Counted from the stretch's first letter, positions 6,967 through 14,900 are shown. The stretch is 64,000 bases of DNA from Bacillus licheniformis DSM 13 = ATCC 14580 (GCF_000011645.1 NC_006270.3:1423501-1487500); one strand, 5' to 3'. The notes: generated from the letters alone by a model not told the origin. Numbers and translations are program-made.

Positions 6967-7905
6967 ATGGCTAAAATCCTTACATCTACCGAAGGAATGG
7001 AACGACAAGCATGGTTAGAAGCGCGACGGCGAGGCATTGGTGGGAGCGATGTTTCTGCCATACTCGGACTTAACAAGTGGAAAAGTCCCATTCAATTATA
7101 CATGGATAAGATCGGCGAAAGTCCTTTAGAGGATAACGAAAGCGAGGCGGCAAGGCTCGGGAATCTATTGGAGGACATCGTAGCCCAGGAATTCAGCCGG
7201 AGGAAAGGGCTGAAAGTGAAGAAGCGGAACGCCATTTTACAACATGAGAAATACCCGTATTTTTTGGCGAATGTTGACCGCCTGATTGTCGGCCGGAAGG
7301 AAGGTCTTGAGTGCAAGACGGCGACAGTTTACAAGCGTGATGAATGGACGGCAGACAGCGTGCCCGATGCGTATTTTGTTCAATGCCAATGGTACATGAG
7401 TGTAACCGGGTTCAAAAAATGGCATTTGGCCGCCCTTATATTAGGGGATGTTGTGAACCCTTGGCGATTCCATGAGATCGAGCGCGACGATGAATTGATA
7501 CGGATCATGGAAGAAAAGGCGGCTTATTTCTGGAATGAACACGTTTCTAAAAGAGTGCCGCCGCCGTTTGACGGGTCGCAATCATCAAAGGATTTACTGG
7601 CGGCCATGTACCCGGAGCATGTCGAGGATTCGGTTGATCTGCCGGGATACTTTGATAGCAAGATTGAAGAATACGAGCGGACGAAAGAGAAGATCAACGA
7701 ACTGACAGAGAAGAAGCAGGCCATTGAAAACGAGATCAAAGGGATTCTCGGTGAAAGGAAACACGGTTTTGTTGCTGACAAAAAAGTCACTTGGTCGAGG
7801 TTCCCGGTTGAACGCTTTGACAAAGAAAAATTCAAGAGAGAACACCCTGACATCTACAGGCAGTATGTGAAAGAGGGTAACGGTTCAAGATTTTCAATCC
7901 GGTAA
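6967..7905 (+). CDS. yqaJ: YqaJ-family alkaline exonuclease
   Basis: A 312-residue protein that matches the YqaJ viral recombinase family (lambda-exonuclease fold): residues 1-200 hold WLEARRRGIGGSDVSAILGL, the LGNLLED glutamate and the E-x-K nuclease signature GLECKTATV (about residues 115-123); about 220-265 is a coiled coil. ATG 6967 follows GAAGGTGAAAG. In the family it degrades the 5' strand of DNA ends to give 3' overhangs for its RecT partner, which is encoded directly downstream, as in the B. subtilis skin element. Confidence 0.9.
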   Translation: MAKILTSTEGMERQAWLEARRRGIGGSDVSAILGLNKWKSPIQLYMDKIGESPLEDNESEAARLGNLLEDIVAQEFSRRKGLKVKKRNAILQHEKYPYFLANVDRLIVGRKEGLECKTATVYKRDEWTADSVPDAYFVQCQWYMSVTGFKKWHLAALILGDVVNPWRFHEIERDDELIRIMEEKAAYFWNEHVSKRVPPPFDGSQSSKDLLAAMYPEHVEDSVDLPGYFDSKIEEYERTKEKINELTEKKQAIENEIKGILGERKHGFVADKKVTWSRFPVERFDKEKFKREHPDIYRQYVKEGNGSRFSIR

Positions 7906-7922
7906 TGAAAGGGGAAAACGGT

Positions 7923-8744
7923 ATGACACAAGCAGAGAAATTGAAAAACGACATAGCGAAGCAGGAGCAAAGAAACGAGGTTGCTCAAGATGATAAACCA
8001 AAAACAATTCTTGATGCAATGATGAAACATAAAGAATCGTTTGAAATGGCTTTGCCTAAACACTTGGACGCCGACAGGCTGATTCGTTTAGCGGTTACAG
8101 AGTTCAGGAAAAACCCAATGCTTAAAGAATGCACGCCTGAGTCTTTGCTTGGAGCCGTTATGCAAGCGGCGCAAGTTGGATTAGAACCGGACGCGCTGGG
8201 GTCGGCCTATCTTGTGCCTTATTACAACAAGAACAAGAACGTTAAAGAAGTTCAATTGCAGATCGGATATAAGGGCTTGATCGAATTAGTCAGAAGATCA
8301 GGCCAAGTAACAAGCATTGTAGCAAATGAAGTCTATGAAAATGATGAATTTGATTTCGAATACGGGATAAACGAAAAGTTATACCATAAGCCGACGATGG
8401 ATGCAGACCGCGGGAAACTCAAATGTTTCTATGCTTATGCCCGATTTAAAGACGGCGGCCATGCTTTTACAGTCATGAGCGTTGAACAAATTAATCAGAT
8501 TCGCGATAAATTCAGCAAGTCGCAAAAGAACGGAAAGCATTTTGGCCCTTGGGCTGATCATTATGAGTCAATGGCAAAAAAGACGGTTATCAAGCAGCTT
8601 GTCAAATACATGCCGATAAGCGTCGAAATTCAGAATCAAATAACGAGGGACGAAACGGTGCATTCAAGCTTCAAAGAAGAACCAAAACCGATTTACGCGT
8701 TTGAAGAATCGCCAGACATTATCGACGCACCCATAGAAAATTAA
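7923..8744 (+). CDS. recT: RecT-family single-strand annealing protein
   Basis: A 273-residue RecT/YqaK protein. Conserved segments seen: LGAVMQAAQVGLEPDALGSA, YLVPYYN, VQLQIGYKGLIELVRRSG and WADHYESMAKKTVIKQL. It anneals the single strands made by the YqaJ nuclease and drives phage recombination. ATG 7923 is used because GAAAGGGG stands 7 bases ahead; an ATG at 7905 would place that site inside the gene. The C-terminal end is acidic (PDIIDAPIEN). Confidence 0.92.
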   Translation: MTQAEKLKNDIAKQEQRNEVAQDDKPKTILDAMMKHKESFEMALPKHLDADRLIRLAVTEFRKNPMLKECTPESLLGAVMQAAQVGLEPDALGSAYLVPYYNKNKNVKEVQLQIGYKGLIELVRRSGQVTSIVANEVYENDEFDFEYGINEKLYHKPTMDADRGKLKCFYAYARFKDGGHAFTVMSVEQINQIRDKFSKSQKNGKHFGPWADHYESMAKKTVIKQLVKYMPISVEIQNQITRDETVHSSFKEEPKPIYAFEESPDIIDAPIEN

Positions 8745-8864
8745 GCGAAGGGCGGCGCATCATGATGAACAAAATTGTCTGCAAATGGGCGTTTGAATTG
8801 CGCAAAGTCGAAGTTGACAAGTGAAACGGGTTTACGGGTATGAGCACTCTGTGAAAGGAAGTAG

Positions 8865-9581
8865 GTGAGCGGCGTGGATATGCAAGGTATGGGGTGTGTT
8901 GTCCTCCCCCGTCTTCCCTTTAAAGATGAACGTGACGAGATAATTTACGATCATTTGTTTAAAAGGGCGGAATACAGGCAAGGCAAAGAGCTTGATATAG
9001 GTCAAACAATTATCAAGATCACACACCTTGCCGAGAGGTTCAACTGGTCTGCTGTTCAAATAAAGTACTCTCTGGATCGAATGGCTAGGCAGGGATATTT
9101 AAAGATCGACAGGCTACCTCAAAAACGCGGCTTCATTGTAACCATCGTTAACTATGCAGAGTATACGCGTTTCGAAAATTATAAAAAGAAAAAAGCACCG
9201 GTATCAGATCCAACGGAAGGAAAGGAGGAAGACAAGAATATGAAGACAAACCCATTTCAGTTTTTTGAGGACGAAGGGTTCGGCTTATTATCCTCATTTT
9301 TGGCGGATATGCTTAAAGGTCTGATAGACGATTACGGTGAGGAAAAGGTGCTTGATGCCATGAAAGAGGCTGTTAAGCGAAATGCCCGCAATATGGCTTA
9401 TGTCCAGCGCCTCCTACAATCAAATGAACTTAAAAGCAAGGAGTGGGGAAATGACTATCAAGCAAAAAAAGCAAGAAAACAAAGCGATCAGTATAAACAC
9501 GGCATTTCAAAAGGTGATGCAAAGCCTTCGGGAAAAATCAGCCCACTTTTCGGCCCCGGACGCATCCGGAGAAAAGGCTGA
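8865..9581 (+). CDS. DnaD-like phage replication initiator
   Basis: A 238-residue protein with an N-terminal winged-helix region (about residues 15-100: LPFKDERDEIIYDHL, then a recognition segment ending MARQGYLKIDRLP) and a C-terminal DnaD/DnaB_2 domain (about 130-195: FFEDEGFGLLSSFLADMLKG and on to VQRLLQ). The start is GTG 8865 or 8874, both after GAAAGGAAG. Similar to skin YqaL: it likely binds the phage origin and recruits the helicase loader encoded next, whose gene starts 130 bases before this one stops. Confidence 0.85.
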   Translation: MSGVDMQGMGCVVLPRLPFKDERDEIIYDHLFKRAEYRQGKELDIGQTIIKITHLAERFNWSAVQIKYSLDRMARQGYLKIDRLPQKRGFIVTIVNYAEYTRFENYKKKKAPVSDPTEGKEEDKNMKTNPFQFFEDEGFGLLSSFLADMLKGLIDDYGEEKVLDAMKEAVKRNARNMAYVQRLLQSNELKSKEWGNDYQAKKARKQSDQYKHGISKGDAKPSGKISPLFGPGRIRRKG

Positions 9582-10431
9582 GTACGAATGTGAAACCTGT
9601 AAAGATCATGGCATTGTGTTTTATCGGGTTCATAAAGATACGAAATGGAATTATGACGAACGGTTAAAGCAACTTGTGCCAGAGGAAATGGTGCCGGAAG
9701 ATGATTTTCTTTCTGGAAAGGTTTGTCCGCCGGAAAAGGCAGGGGAATGGAAGGATACCTATTCCAAACAATGCGACTGTGTACGGCGAAAGAGAATAGC
9801 CCGACTTATGGCAGCCAGTGGCATTACAGAAGAATTTGAAAAGCTTATATTCGGCAATTTTAAAACGGAGGGGAAACCAAAATTGATAAAGGATGCATAT
9901 GATTGCGCTGTTGAATACTTCAAGGATTTTGAAAAAATCAGGGGGGATCGTTCAAACAGTATCGCTTTGCTTGGTCAACCCGGCAGCGGCAAAACTCATC
10001 TGCTTACAGCCATTATGAATAATCTCATCAAGAAGAAGTCCGTCCACTGTTTGTATTTCCCGTATGTAGAAGGCATGGGGGATCTGAAAAAGGACTTTGA
10101 TCAATTGGAAACCAAGCTTGATGCGATGCGGAAAGTCGAAGTGCTTTTCATTGATGACTTGTTCAAGCCTGTATATGTAACCACTAGTGAAGGGCGTATC
10201 AAGAAACCACGGGCGACCGAATGGCAGATTGAACAAATTCAGTCCATCGTAAATTATCGTTACCTGAATCATCTGCCGTTACTTGTTTCTTCAGAACTTA
10301 CAACAGATGAGTTGCTGGACATTGATGAAGCTCTCGGCTCCCGAATCCATCAAATGTGCCGGGATTATACGGTAATCATCAAGGGGGACATGATGTTGCT
10401 GAATCATAGATTGTCAGATTTAAGTGATTAG
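9451..10431 (+). CDS. DnaC/DnaI-like helicase loader ATPase
   Basis: A 326-residue protein from ATG 9451 (GTGGGG ahead), overlapping the DnaD gene in another frame. Residues about 45-120 hold Cys pairs (ECETCKDHG and KQCDCVRRKR), a zinc-binding region as in B. subtilis DnaI. The AAA+ domain has Walker A GQPGSGKTHL (about residue 173) and Walker B VEVLFIDDLF (about residue 231). The family loads the replicative helicase at the phage origin. It is the equivalent of skin YqaM. Confidence 0.9.
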   Translation: MTIKQKKQENKAISINTAFQKVMQSLREKSAHFSAPDASGEKAEYECETCKDHGIVFYRVHKDTKWNYDERLKQLVPEEMVPEDDFLSGKVCPPEKAGEWKDTYSKQCDCVRRKRIARLMAASGITEEFEKLIFGNFKTEGKPKLIKDAYDCAVEYFKDFEKIRGDRSNSIALLGQPGSGKTHLLTAIMNNLIKKKSVHCLYFPYVEGMGDLKKDFDQLETKLDAMRKVEVLFIDDLFKPVYVTTSEGRIKKPRATEWQIEQIQSIVNYRYLNHLPLLVSSELTTDELLDIDEALGSRIHQMCRDYTVIIKGDMMLLNHRLSDLSD

Positions 10432-10525
10432 CAAACATTTCATTAACAAAAACACCGAAACCTAAAGGCTCCGATGCTTTATGAACTGTGGGTAATTCAA
10501 TTATAGCACACTGGGGGCGGTTTGA

Positions 10526-10738
10526 GTGAAACTGAAACCTATTACTATCAATGATGATCTTAGTTTTACTGGAACGATGGAGAAAGGCAAAGTCCGCGTT
10601 ATTGTGGTGGATGGGAACAACGGGACGGCGCACGCAATGGACGCCCCGGAACACGGAAAATCAATTATTCAAACGGTAAAAGGCACATTTAAACGTGTTG
10701 ATTTTGAAATAGGTCTAAAAGTCGAGAAAGACGATTGA
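10526..10738 (+). CDS. XtrA/YqaO-like small phage protein
   Basis: A 70-residue beta-rich protein starting at GTG 10526 after GGGGGCGG. It begins MKLKPITINDDLSFTGTMEK and ends in KVEKDD, resembling XtrA of PBSX and YqaO of skin in size and place after the helicase loader. Function unknown; not essential for virion structure. Confidence 0.6.
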   Translation: MKLKPITINDDLSFTGTMEKGKVRVIVVDGNNGTAHAMDAPEHGKSIIQTVKGTFKRVDFEIGLKVEKDD

Positions 10739-10751
10739 AGGAGGATTCACA

Positions 10752-10916
10752 ATGTGCAGCTTATGCAATGGCAAAAAGGTTATCAGGCAGGAATCCGGCA
10801 GCATGGTCGCATTCCATGCCTGCCCGAATTGCAAGATTGAGAAACAGGATTTAACTGATACCATCCAGCGGCTTGATGCGATCATTCAAAAACGGCAGCA
10901 GGAGAAGAGCGCATAA
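10752..10916 (+). CDS. Zinc-ribbon-like small protein (54 residues)
   Basis: ATG 10752 follows AAGGAGGATTC. The product has two C-x-x-C pairs (CSLC at residues 2-5 and CPNC at about 24-27), so a small zinc ribbon, followed by a coiled-coil helix (LTDTIQRLDAIIQKRQQEK). It overlaps the next gene in TAATG. Confidence 0.65.
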   Translation: MCSLCNGKKVIRQESGSMVAFHACPNCKIEKQDLTDTIQRLDAIIQKRQQEKSA

Positions 10917-11206
10917 TGTTTAGGAGATTCGCGCCGGGTGACTGGGTTGCCTTCAAAAAGAACCCGCAAAAAGTGTGCGGGTACGTGCTTCATTCAGAAG
11001 GCAGCAATATTTTGGTTCTGAAAATGAACGGATTCACAGCAACATGGCACGAAGTAACCTTAACGAAACTATCACCAAGAAACGCACCAAAATACACGCA
11101 GGCGGACGTCAGAGCACTAATAGACCTCGCCCTAGACGTAAAGGATAGGCAATGGTTTGAAGAGCTTACAAGCGAATTAAAACGCATTCAGGAGGTAGAG
11201 GTATGA
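10916..11206 (+). CDS. Hypothetical protein with IDEAL-like C-terminal helix
   Basis: A 96-residue protein: an N-terminal SH3-like or KOW-like beta part (FAPGDWVAFKKNPQKVCGYV, residues about 5-60), and a C-terminal segment with ALIDLALDVKDRQWFEELTS resembling the IDEAL domain of Bacillus proteins. It is coupled to both neighbours (TAATG upstream, ATGA downstream). The role is unknown; a regulatory adaptor is possible. Confidence 0.55.
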   Translation: MFRRFAPGDWVAFKKNPQKVCGYVLHSEGSNILVLKMNGFTATWHEVTLTKLSPRNAPKYTQADVRALIDLALDVKDRQWFEELTSELKRIQEVEV

Positions 11207-11391
11207 CAATTAATTTAAAAGTGATACAGGAGAAGCCGAAAGGGCTTTCTGTGGATGATATACAGGATGGATTCTTCCTTGTTAAAGGTGACAATGCGTG
11301 GGTGATCAGAAGCCACGCTAGAGACTTCTCTTTAATCGATTTAGGAACTTTTGAAATATATGCCAAAAACGGATTTAGAGGATTTCATTAA
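11203..11391 (+). CDS. Hypothetical phage protein (62 residues)
   Basis: ATG 11203 overlaps the previous stop (ATGA) and has GGAGGTAGAG ahead. Beta-rich, begins MTINLKVIQEKPKGLSVDDI, no motif recognised. Confidence 0.55.
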   Translation: MTINLKVIQEKPKGLSVDDIQDGFFLVKGDNAWVIRSHARDFSLIDLGTFEIYAKNGFRGFH

Positions 11392-11464
11392 TAGCTGGAT
11401 TGATATAAAAATTTTAAGCCCGAAACAAGTCAATTTAAATATCGGTTTCCAGTGGAGAGATTAA
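11360..11464 (+). CDS. Possible tiny protein (34 residues)
   Basis: An ATG at 11360 inside the end of the previous gene opens a 34-residue frame (MPKTDLEDFINSWIDIKILS and on to GFQWRD) that covers an otherwise empty stretch and stops just before the next ribosome site. Only a weak AGGAAC lies upstream. Plausible but unproven. Confidence 0.35.
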   Translation: MPKTDLEDFINSWIDIKILSPKQVNLNIGFQWRD

Positions 11465-11478
11465 GGAGGGAGCGGCAA

Positions 11479-11568
11479 ATGAAAAATATCAAAAGACTCA
11501 TCGTCCGGCTGATCGGGCGGAAAAAGAAGGAACAGAAAAAAGTGTTTGAATGGTGGGATTTGATATGA
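11479..11568 (+). CDS. Tiny basic protein (29 residues)
   Basis: ATG 11479 follows AAGGAGGGAGCGG, a strong ribosome site, and the stop overlaps the next ATG (ATGA). The product is a basic amphipathic helix (MKNIKRLIVRLIGRKKKEQK) ending in EWWDLI. Function unknown. Confidence 0.5.
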   Translation: MKNIKRLIVRLIGRKKKEQKKVFEWWDLI

Positions 11569-11774
11569 GAATCATCAAAAAAGAAGTCAATTCACAGTAC
11601 GGCGGACTATTCAAAAAGGTATTTATTCGAAAAATGGTTAAGGAAAACGACCGCGAATTGATCCAAGAAACAAGCACGACCTACATCGTGGGTATCCCGG
11701 TTAGATCGGTGACGGAAACGCGACCGCCGAGTTTGAAAGACGCTTTTAAGCAGGCGTGGGGATCGGCGAAATGA
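11565..11774 (+). CDS. Hypothetical phage protein (69 residues)
   Basis: Coupled by ATGA to the genes on both sides. A basic, beta-rich protein (MRIIKKEVNSQYGGLFKKVF) with no motif I recognise. Confidence 0.55.
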   Translation: MRIIKKEVNSQYGGLFKKVFIRKMVKENDRELIQETSTTYIVGIPVRSVTETRPPSLKDAFKQAWGSAK

Positions 11775-11863
11775 AAGAAGTCAAAGCGCTGCTGTCGATC
11801 ATACTACAGGCCGGATACAGGGAAAAACAGATCAAACAATGGTTACAAGATGACGGGAGGTAA
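11771..11863 (+). CDS. Tiny helical protein (30 residues)
   Basis: ATG 11771 overlaps the previous stop and the frame ends at TAA just before the YopX gene ribosome site. Product MKEVKALLSIILQAGYREKQ and ten more residues: a short amphipathic helix. Support comes only from coupling and packing. Confidence 0.4.
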   Translation: MKEVKALLSIILQAGYREKQIKQWLQDDGR

Positions 11864-11868
11864 GGGGA

Positions 11869-12318
11869 ATGGACATTATCAAGATTCGTTACACATTTAG
11901 GCATAAAGGTAGCGGCAACATTGAAATGAAAAGGTACAACATCGGGCAATTGGAAGAAAGAGCAGCCGCCAAGCTGTCTCCAGTCTTCTCAGATGAATAT
12001 GAATTGATCAGCCGGGATTTATACACCGGATTGAAGGATAATACTGACCGCGAGATTTACGAGGGGGACATTATTCATTGCGTGCACTGGTTCTTTGATG
12101 GAAACGAAATAGAAGAACACTTTACTGCTTCAGTTGGATTTCGGGATGGATCATTTACTTTGGAGAATATTAATAGCCGTTATTATTCAGATTATACATT
12201 TGAAGAAAACGGGAAAGGTATTTGCTGGATTGGGGATATAAATTACTGTGATGAAGATTATGAAATCATCGGCAATATCTATCAAAATCCTGATTTATTA
12301 TTGGAGGCGACGGAATGA
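11869..12318 (+). CDS. YopX-family protein, copy 1
   Basis: A 149-residue protein with the YopX core: LYTGLKDNTDREIYEGDIIH (about residues 50-69), a central variable beta part, and the closing YEIIGNIYQNPDLLLEAT. YopX proteins are common in Firmicute phages (first named in SPbeta) and lack a known function. ATG 11869 after GGTAAGGGG. A second, diverged YopX gene follows with an ATGA overlap. Confidence 0.8.
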   Translation: MDIIKIRYTFRHKGSGNIEMKRYNIGQLEERAAAKLSPVFSDEYELISRDLYTGLKDNTDREIYEGDIIHCVHWFFDGNEIEEHFTASVGFRDGSFTLENINSRYYSDYTFEENGKGICWIGDINYCDEDYEIIGNIYQNPDLLLEATE

Positions 12319-12770
12319 GAGAGCGAAAATATCGGGCATTTGTAAAGCAGTGTAACAAAATGATTTATTCCGAAAATTCTTACCCGAAAGGGAACAGCGA
12401 TTATAGATTCGTAGCGTCAGAAGATCATAAAAAAGGTTTAGGGGTTGAATATTTCACAAATCGGACGGAGTATGTCAATCAATACGGCGGGGTGGTCCTC
12501 TTGCCTGATTGGAGAGTTTTCACAGATGAAGAGGCACCGGTCACAGAATACACCGGATTGAAGGACGAAACCGGCCGGGAGATTTGGGAGGGTGATATCC
12601 GGAAAGACTCTCTCGGTAGAATTTTCAAGGTTGTTTTTTACGACGATCTAGCCGCATTTTATGGGGAACATCCCGGTGGGTTAATTCAGTGTCTTGCCGA
12701 TTGTGGGCCGGATTCGGAATATCTCGGAACAGTCTATGAAAATCCCGGTCTATTGGAGGCGGCGGAATGA
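12315..12770 (+). CDS. YopX-family protein, copy 2
   Basis: A 151-residue YopX protein: N-terminal RERKYRAFVKQCNKMIYSEN, core EYTGLKDETGREIWEGDI and closing EYLGTVYENPGLLEAAE. It shares the core with copy 1 but differs in the centre, so an old tandem duplication or acquisition of a second allele. Coupled to the RusA gene by ATGA. Confidence 0.8.
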   Translation: MRERKYRAFVKQCNKMIYSENSYPKGNSDYRFVASEDHKKGLGVEYFTNRTEYVNQYGGVVLLPDWRVFTDEEAPVTEYTGLKDETGREIWEGDIRKDSLGRIFKVVFYDDLAAFYGEHPGGLIQCLADCGPDSEYLGTVYENPGLLEAAE

Positions 12771-13189
12771 TCACCCTTAACATACCAGTCGAACCAATGG
12801 GAGCCGTCCGGATGACCGGGCGCGGGAAATTCGTGAATAAAAACGCACAGCGGTATTTAGCTTATAAGGATTTCATAAAGCTGCACGCACAGAAGCAGAT
12901 GAAAGGACAGCAGCTTTATACCGGTCCTACTGTAGTAAAGGTGCTTTTCTCCATGCCGATTCCAAAAAGTTGGTCAAAGAAAAAGCAACAGGAGGCCATT
13001 TCAACGGTACACATCAAAAAGCCGGACATCGACAATTTAGTAAAAGGTGTTTTCGACGCTCTGAATAAAACAGCGTGGCATGATGATAACCAAGTTTTCA
13101 TGGTCATAGGAGCCAAAGTTTACGGAAAAGAACCCGGGATCGAGGTTCAAATAATGGGGCTGGCAGAATGGGAAAATTTAAGCGCCTGA
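12767..13189 (+). CDS. rusA: RusA-family Holliday junction resolvase
   Basis: A 140-residue endonuclease with the RusA signature: IPVEPMGAVRMTGRGKF near the start and the acidic active site KKPDIDNLVKGVFDALNKTA followed by WHDDNQV (about residues 85-110). The family cuts four-way junctions made during recombination and replication and so clears branches before packaging. It is the match of skin YqaN. It shares the recombination task with YqaJ and RecT. Confidence 0.9.
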   Translation: MITLNIPVEPMGAVRMTGRGKFVNKNAQRYLAYKDFIKLHAQKQMKGQQLYTGPTVVKVLFSMPIPKSWSKKKQQEAISTVHIKKPDIDNLVKGVFDALNKTAWHDDNQVFMVIGAKVYGKEPGIEVQIMGLAEWENLSA

Positions 13190-13374
13190 TCATCCGTTAT
13201 AAAAACCAATACGGGCGGACTGTGGGGCATGACACCCTTTGGAAGGGTTTAGATAGCCTCATAGAGTTAAAACGTCGCTACGGCTTTTTAAACGAAGATT
13301 TGGAGCATGTCGAGATTGACGGCGAGGAATGCGATTTAAAAAAGGTAAGGGCTGCGCTTGAGAAGCGCGGGTAA
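13168..13374 (+). CDS. Hypothetical phage protein (68 residues)
   Basis: Starts at ATG 13168 inside the end of rusA. It begins MGKFKRLIIRYKNQYGRTVG; a beta strand start and helix end (KKVRAALEKRG). No motif recognised. Confidence 0.55.
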   Translation: MGKFKRLIIRYKNQYGRTVGHDTLWKGLDSLIELKRRYGFLNEDLEHVEIDGEECDLKKVRAALEKRG

Positions 13375-13431
13375 AAAATTTCGGCTGAGAATGTCGATTC
13401 CTGTCGAAAATAGACGAAAGGTGGAAGGGAA

Positions 13432-13647
13432 ATGGCTGTTAAACTACACCGCCATATCTGGTGGGATAAGCATGGAATTGTTGAATTTTCGAGCACGGTC
13501 GGCAAGGAACGAGTAATAACTACCAACGGAAAATTAGAAATCGAAATACTTTTAACCAGAGATTCCAACAGATCGAGAGTGGTGCGGCGCATTATGGATG
13601 CGGTGGAAGAAATCATAGAAAAGGAGAATGCAAAAGATGCTGAATAG
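13432..13647 (+). CDS. Hypothetical phage protein (71 residues)
   Basis: ATG 13432 follows GGTGGAAGGGAA. It is a beta-strand-rich protein that ends in a helix (MDAVEEIIEKENAKDAE). Overlaps the SSB-like gene by 11 bases. Function unknown. Confidence 0.55.
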   Translation: MAVKLHRHIWWDKHGIVEFSSTVGKERVITTNGKLEIEILLTRDSNRSRVVRRIMDAVEEIIEKENAKDAE

Positions 13648-13912
13648 AACGGTACTTGTCGGAAGATTAACAAGAGATCCTGACCTAAGATATGTCGGGG
13701 ATGGTAAACCGGTAGTCAGCTTTACCATTGCAGTCAATCGGACATTTAAAAACCAGAACGGAGAAACGGAAGCGGACTTTATCAACTGTGTCGCATGGTT
13801 GCAGCACGCTCAGGAAGAGGTTATTGATTTAGCGGTATACCTTGAGGCGGCTATACAAAAATTCGATGAATTAGAGAAGAAATTTGATGAATTAGAGAGG
13901 GAGAAGGCATGA
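13637..13912 (+). CDS. SSB N-terminal fragment joined to a MazG-like helical tail (chimeric gene)
   Basis: Residues 1-54 are unmistakable bacterial/phage SSB: MLNRTVLVGRLTRDPDLRYV, VSFTIAVNR and DFINCVAW. A true SSB goes on with a basic segment and the second half of the OB fold (about 100 residues in all plus an acidic tip). Here the sequence jumps to LQHAQEEVIDLAVYLEAAIQ and a coiled-coil repeat (KFDELE twice), which resembles the last helix of MazG-type nucleotide pyrophosphohydrolases or similar all-alpha NTPases. Half the OB fold and the tip are missing, so single-strand binding is doubtful. It looks like an in-frame deletion fusing two genes. ATG 13637 has AAAGGAG upstream. Confidence 0.7.
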   Translation: MLNRTVLVGRLTRDPDLRYVGDGKPVVSFTIAVNRTFKNQNGETEADFINCVAWLQHAQEEVIDLAVYLEAAIQKFDELEKKFDELEREKA

Positions 13913-14064
13913 TCATAGCATTCAAAATCATACTACTGCTCATAATTATCTTATCGTTTTTGGGAGCGGTCGGAGAGAGGGAAAACAAAAATCTACGGGA
14001 TAACATGACAGCTATCTGCATAACATCAATAATCGGTTCTCTCGTCGCTTTCATCATGATTTAA
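13909..14064 (+). CDS. Small membrane protein (51 residues)
   Basis: ATG 13909 overlaps the previous stop (ATGA). Two hydrophobic segments (about residues 3-20 and 36-51) flank a charged loop with GERENKNLRDN. Function unknown. Confidence 0.55.
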   Translation: MIIAFKIILLLIIILSFLGAVGERENKNLRDNMTAICITSIIGSLVAFIMI

Positions 14065-14077
14065 GGGGGAAAGTAGG

Positions 14078-14395
14078 GTGAAGGGTTTAAACGTGATCAA
14101 GGGCTTTTTAATCGCTCTTGGCGGGGTATTTATGATCGGGTATCAGTGGGTATACCGGCCGACACTCGGAGAGTCCGCCGTAATAATTTTGTTCACTTCG
14201 GGATTGGTGTTTGCGATGTTGGTTAGAGACTGGTTTTATGGCTTGATTTTGGTTCTGATCAGCGCTTTCGCCGTCGTCCTGTATGGATATATGTATCTCG
14301 AAAACTTCAAACAACTGCTTGTAATGCTATTAGTCTCTTTGCCAATGGTATCAGCAATATTCTTGCACGTGGCGGAGCATGATGCAGAGAAATAA
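14078..14395 (+). CDS. Multi-span membrane protein, function unknown
   Basis: A 105-residue protein starting at GTG 14078 after GGGGGAAAG. About four membrane helices (residues about 8-25, 30-48, 51-70 and 75-97). It lies in a stretch with other membrane or exported products. Function unknown. Confidence 0.6.
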   Translation: MKGLNVIKGFLIALGGVFMIGYQWVYRPTLGESAVIILFTSGLVFAMLVRDWFYGLILVLISAFAVVLYGYMYLENFKQLLVMLLVSLPMVSAIFLHVAEHDAEK

Positions 14396-14427
14396 ACATC
14401 GGCGCGAGCCGGGAAGGGGAATAACTC

Positions 14428-14865
14428 ATGAAAAAACTATTCAAAACCATTGTTACACTGTCACTCTTGATTTCTGGAACGCTTTTATTCTCACAATCTG
14501 CGGCGGCTGTTTGGTCGCCGTGGCAAAAGGAAGCATTCGGCCATACAGCGAGGATTTTCACCGACGACACGAATTACTATTCAGGAGCAAAAACAGTTGA
14601 CTGGCGGGCGGAAAAGAAGGGTTCTGGAACGCTTTACTACACGGCTGGCGTCTATAAAAAACGTTCGGGCGGCGGCTTAACTGATACAAACCTTGTGCAG
14701 CGGGGATACTTTAAGCACTCAACACCGTTAAAGTCTTTCAGTGTCAACGAGATTCGCAAGCGCACCGGGAAAGGATCATATGTCATTCAGATCGATTGCT
14801 ACACAGACGCGAAGAAAAACAACTATGTCGGGACGTTTGAATCCAAGACGTTTTATATCAAGTAA
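14428..14865 (+). CDS. Secreted protein of unknown function encoded in the early module
   Basis: A 145-residue protein with a clear Sec signal peptide (MKKLFKTIVTLSLLISGTLL, then SAAA with likely cleavage near residue 27) and a mature beta-rich domain of about 118 residues (WSPWQKEAFGHTARIFTDDT at its start; basic and aromatic). No cysteine pair except one Cys. It has no role I can link to replication, so it may be a lysogenic conversion (moron) gene whose product is released from the host. ATG 14428 follows GGAAGGGGAA. Confidence 0.7.
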   Translation: MKKLFKTIVTLSLLISGTLLFSQSAAAVWSPWQKEAFGHTARIFTDDTNYYSGAKTVDWRAEKKGSGTLYYTAGVYKKRSGGGLTDTNLVQRGYFKHSTPLKSFSVNEIRKRTGKGSYVIQIDCYTDAKKNNYVGTFESKTFYIK

Positions 14866-14900
14866 GGGGGCTGCAGCCCTCTTGAAAGGGAAAATGTAAA

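Noticed and set aside
8762..8824. 20-codon frame between recT and the DnaD gene
   Set aside because: Too short and with only a loose GGGCGG upstream; may be translated but nothing supports it.
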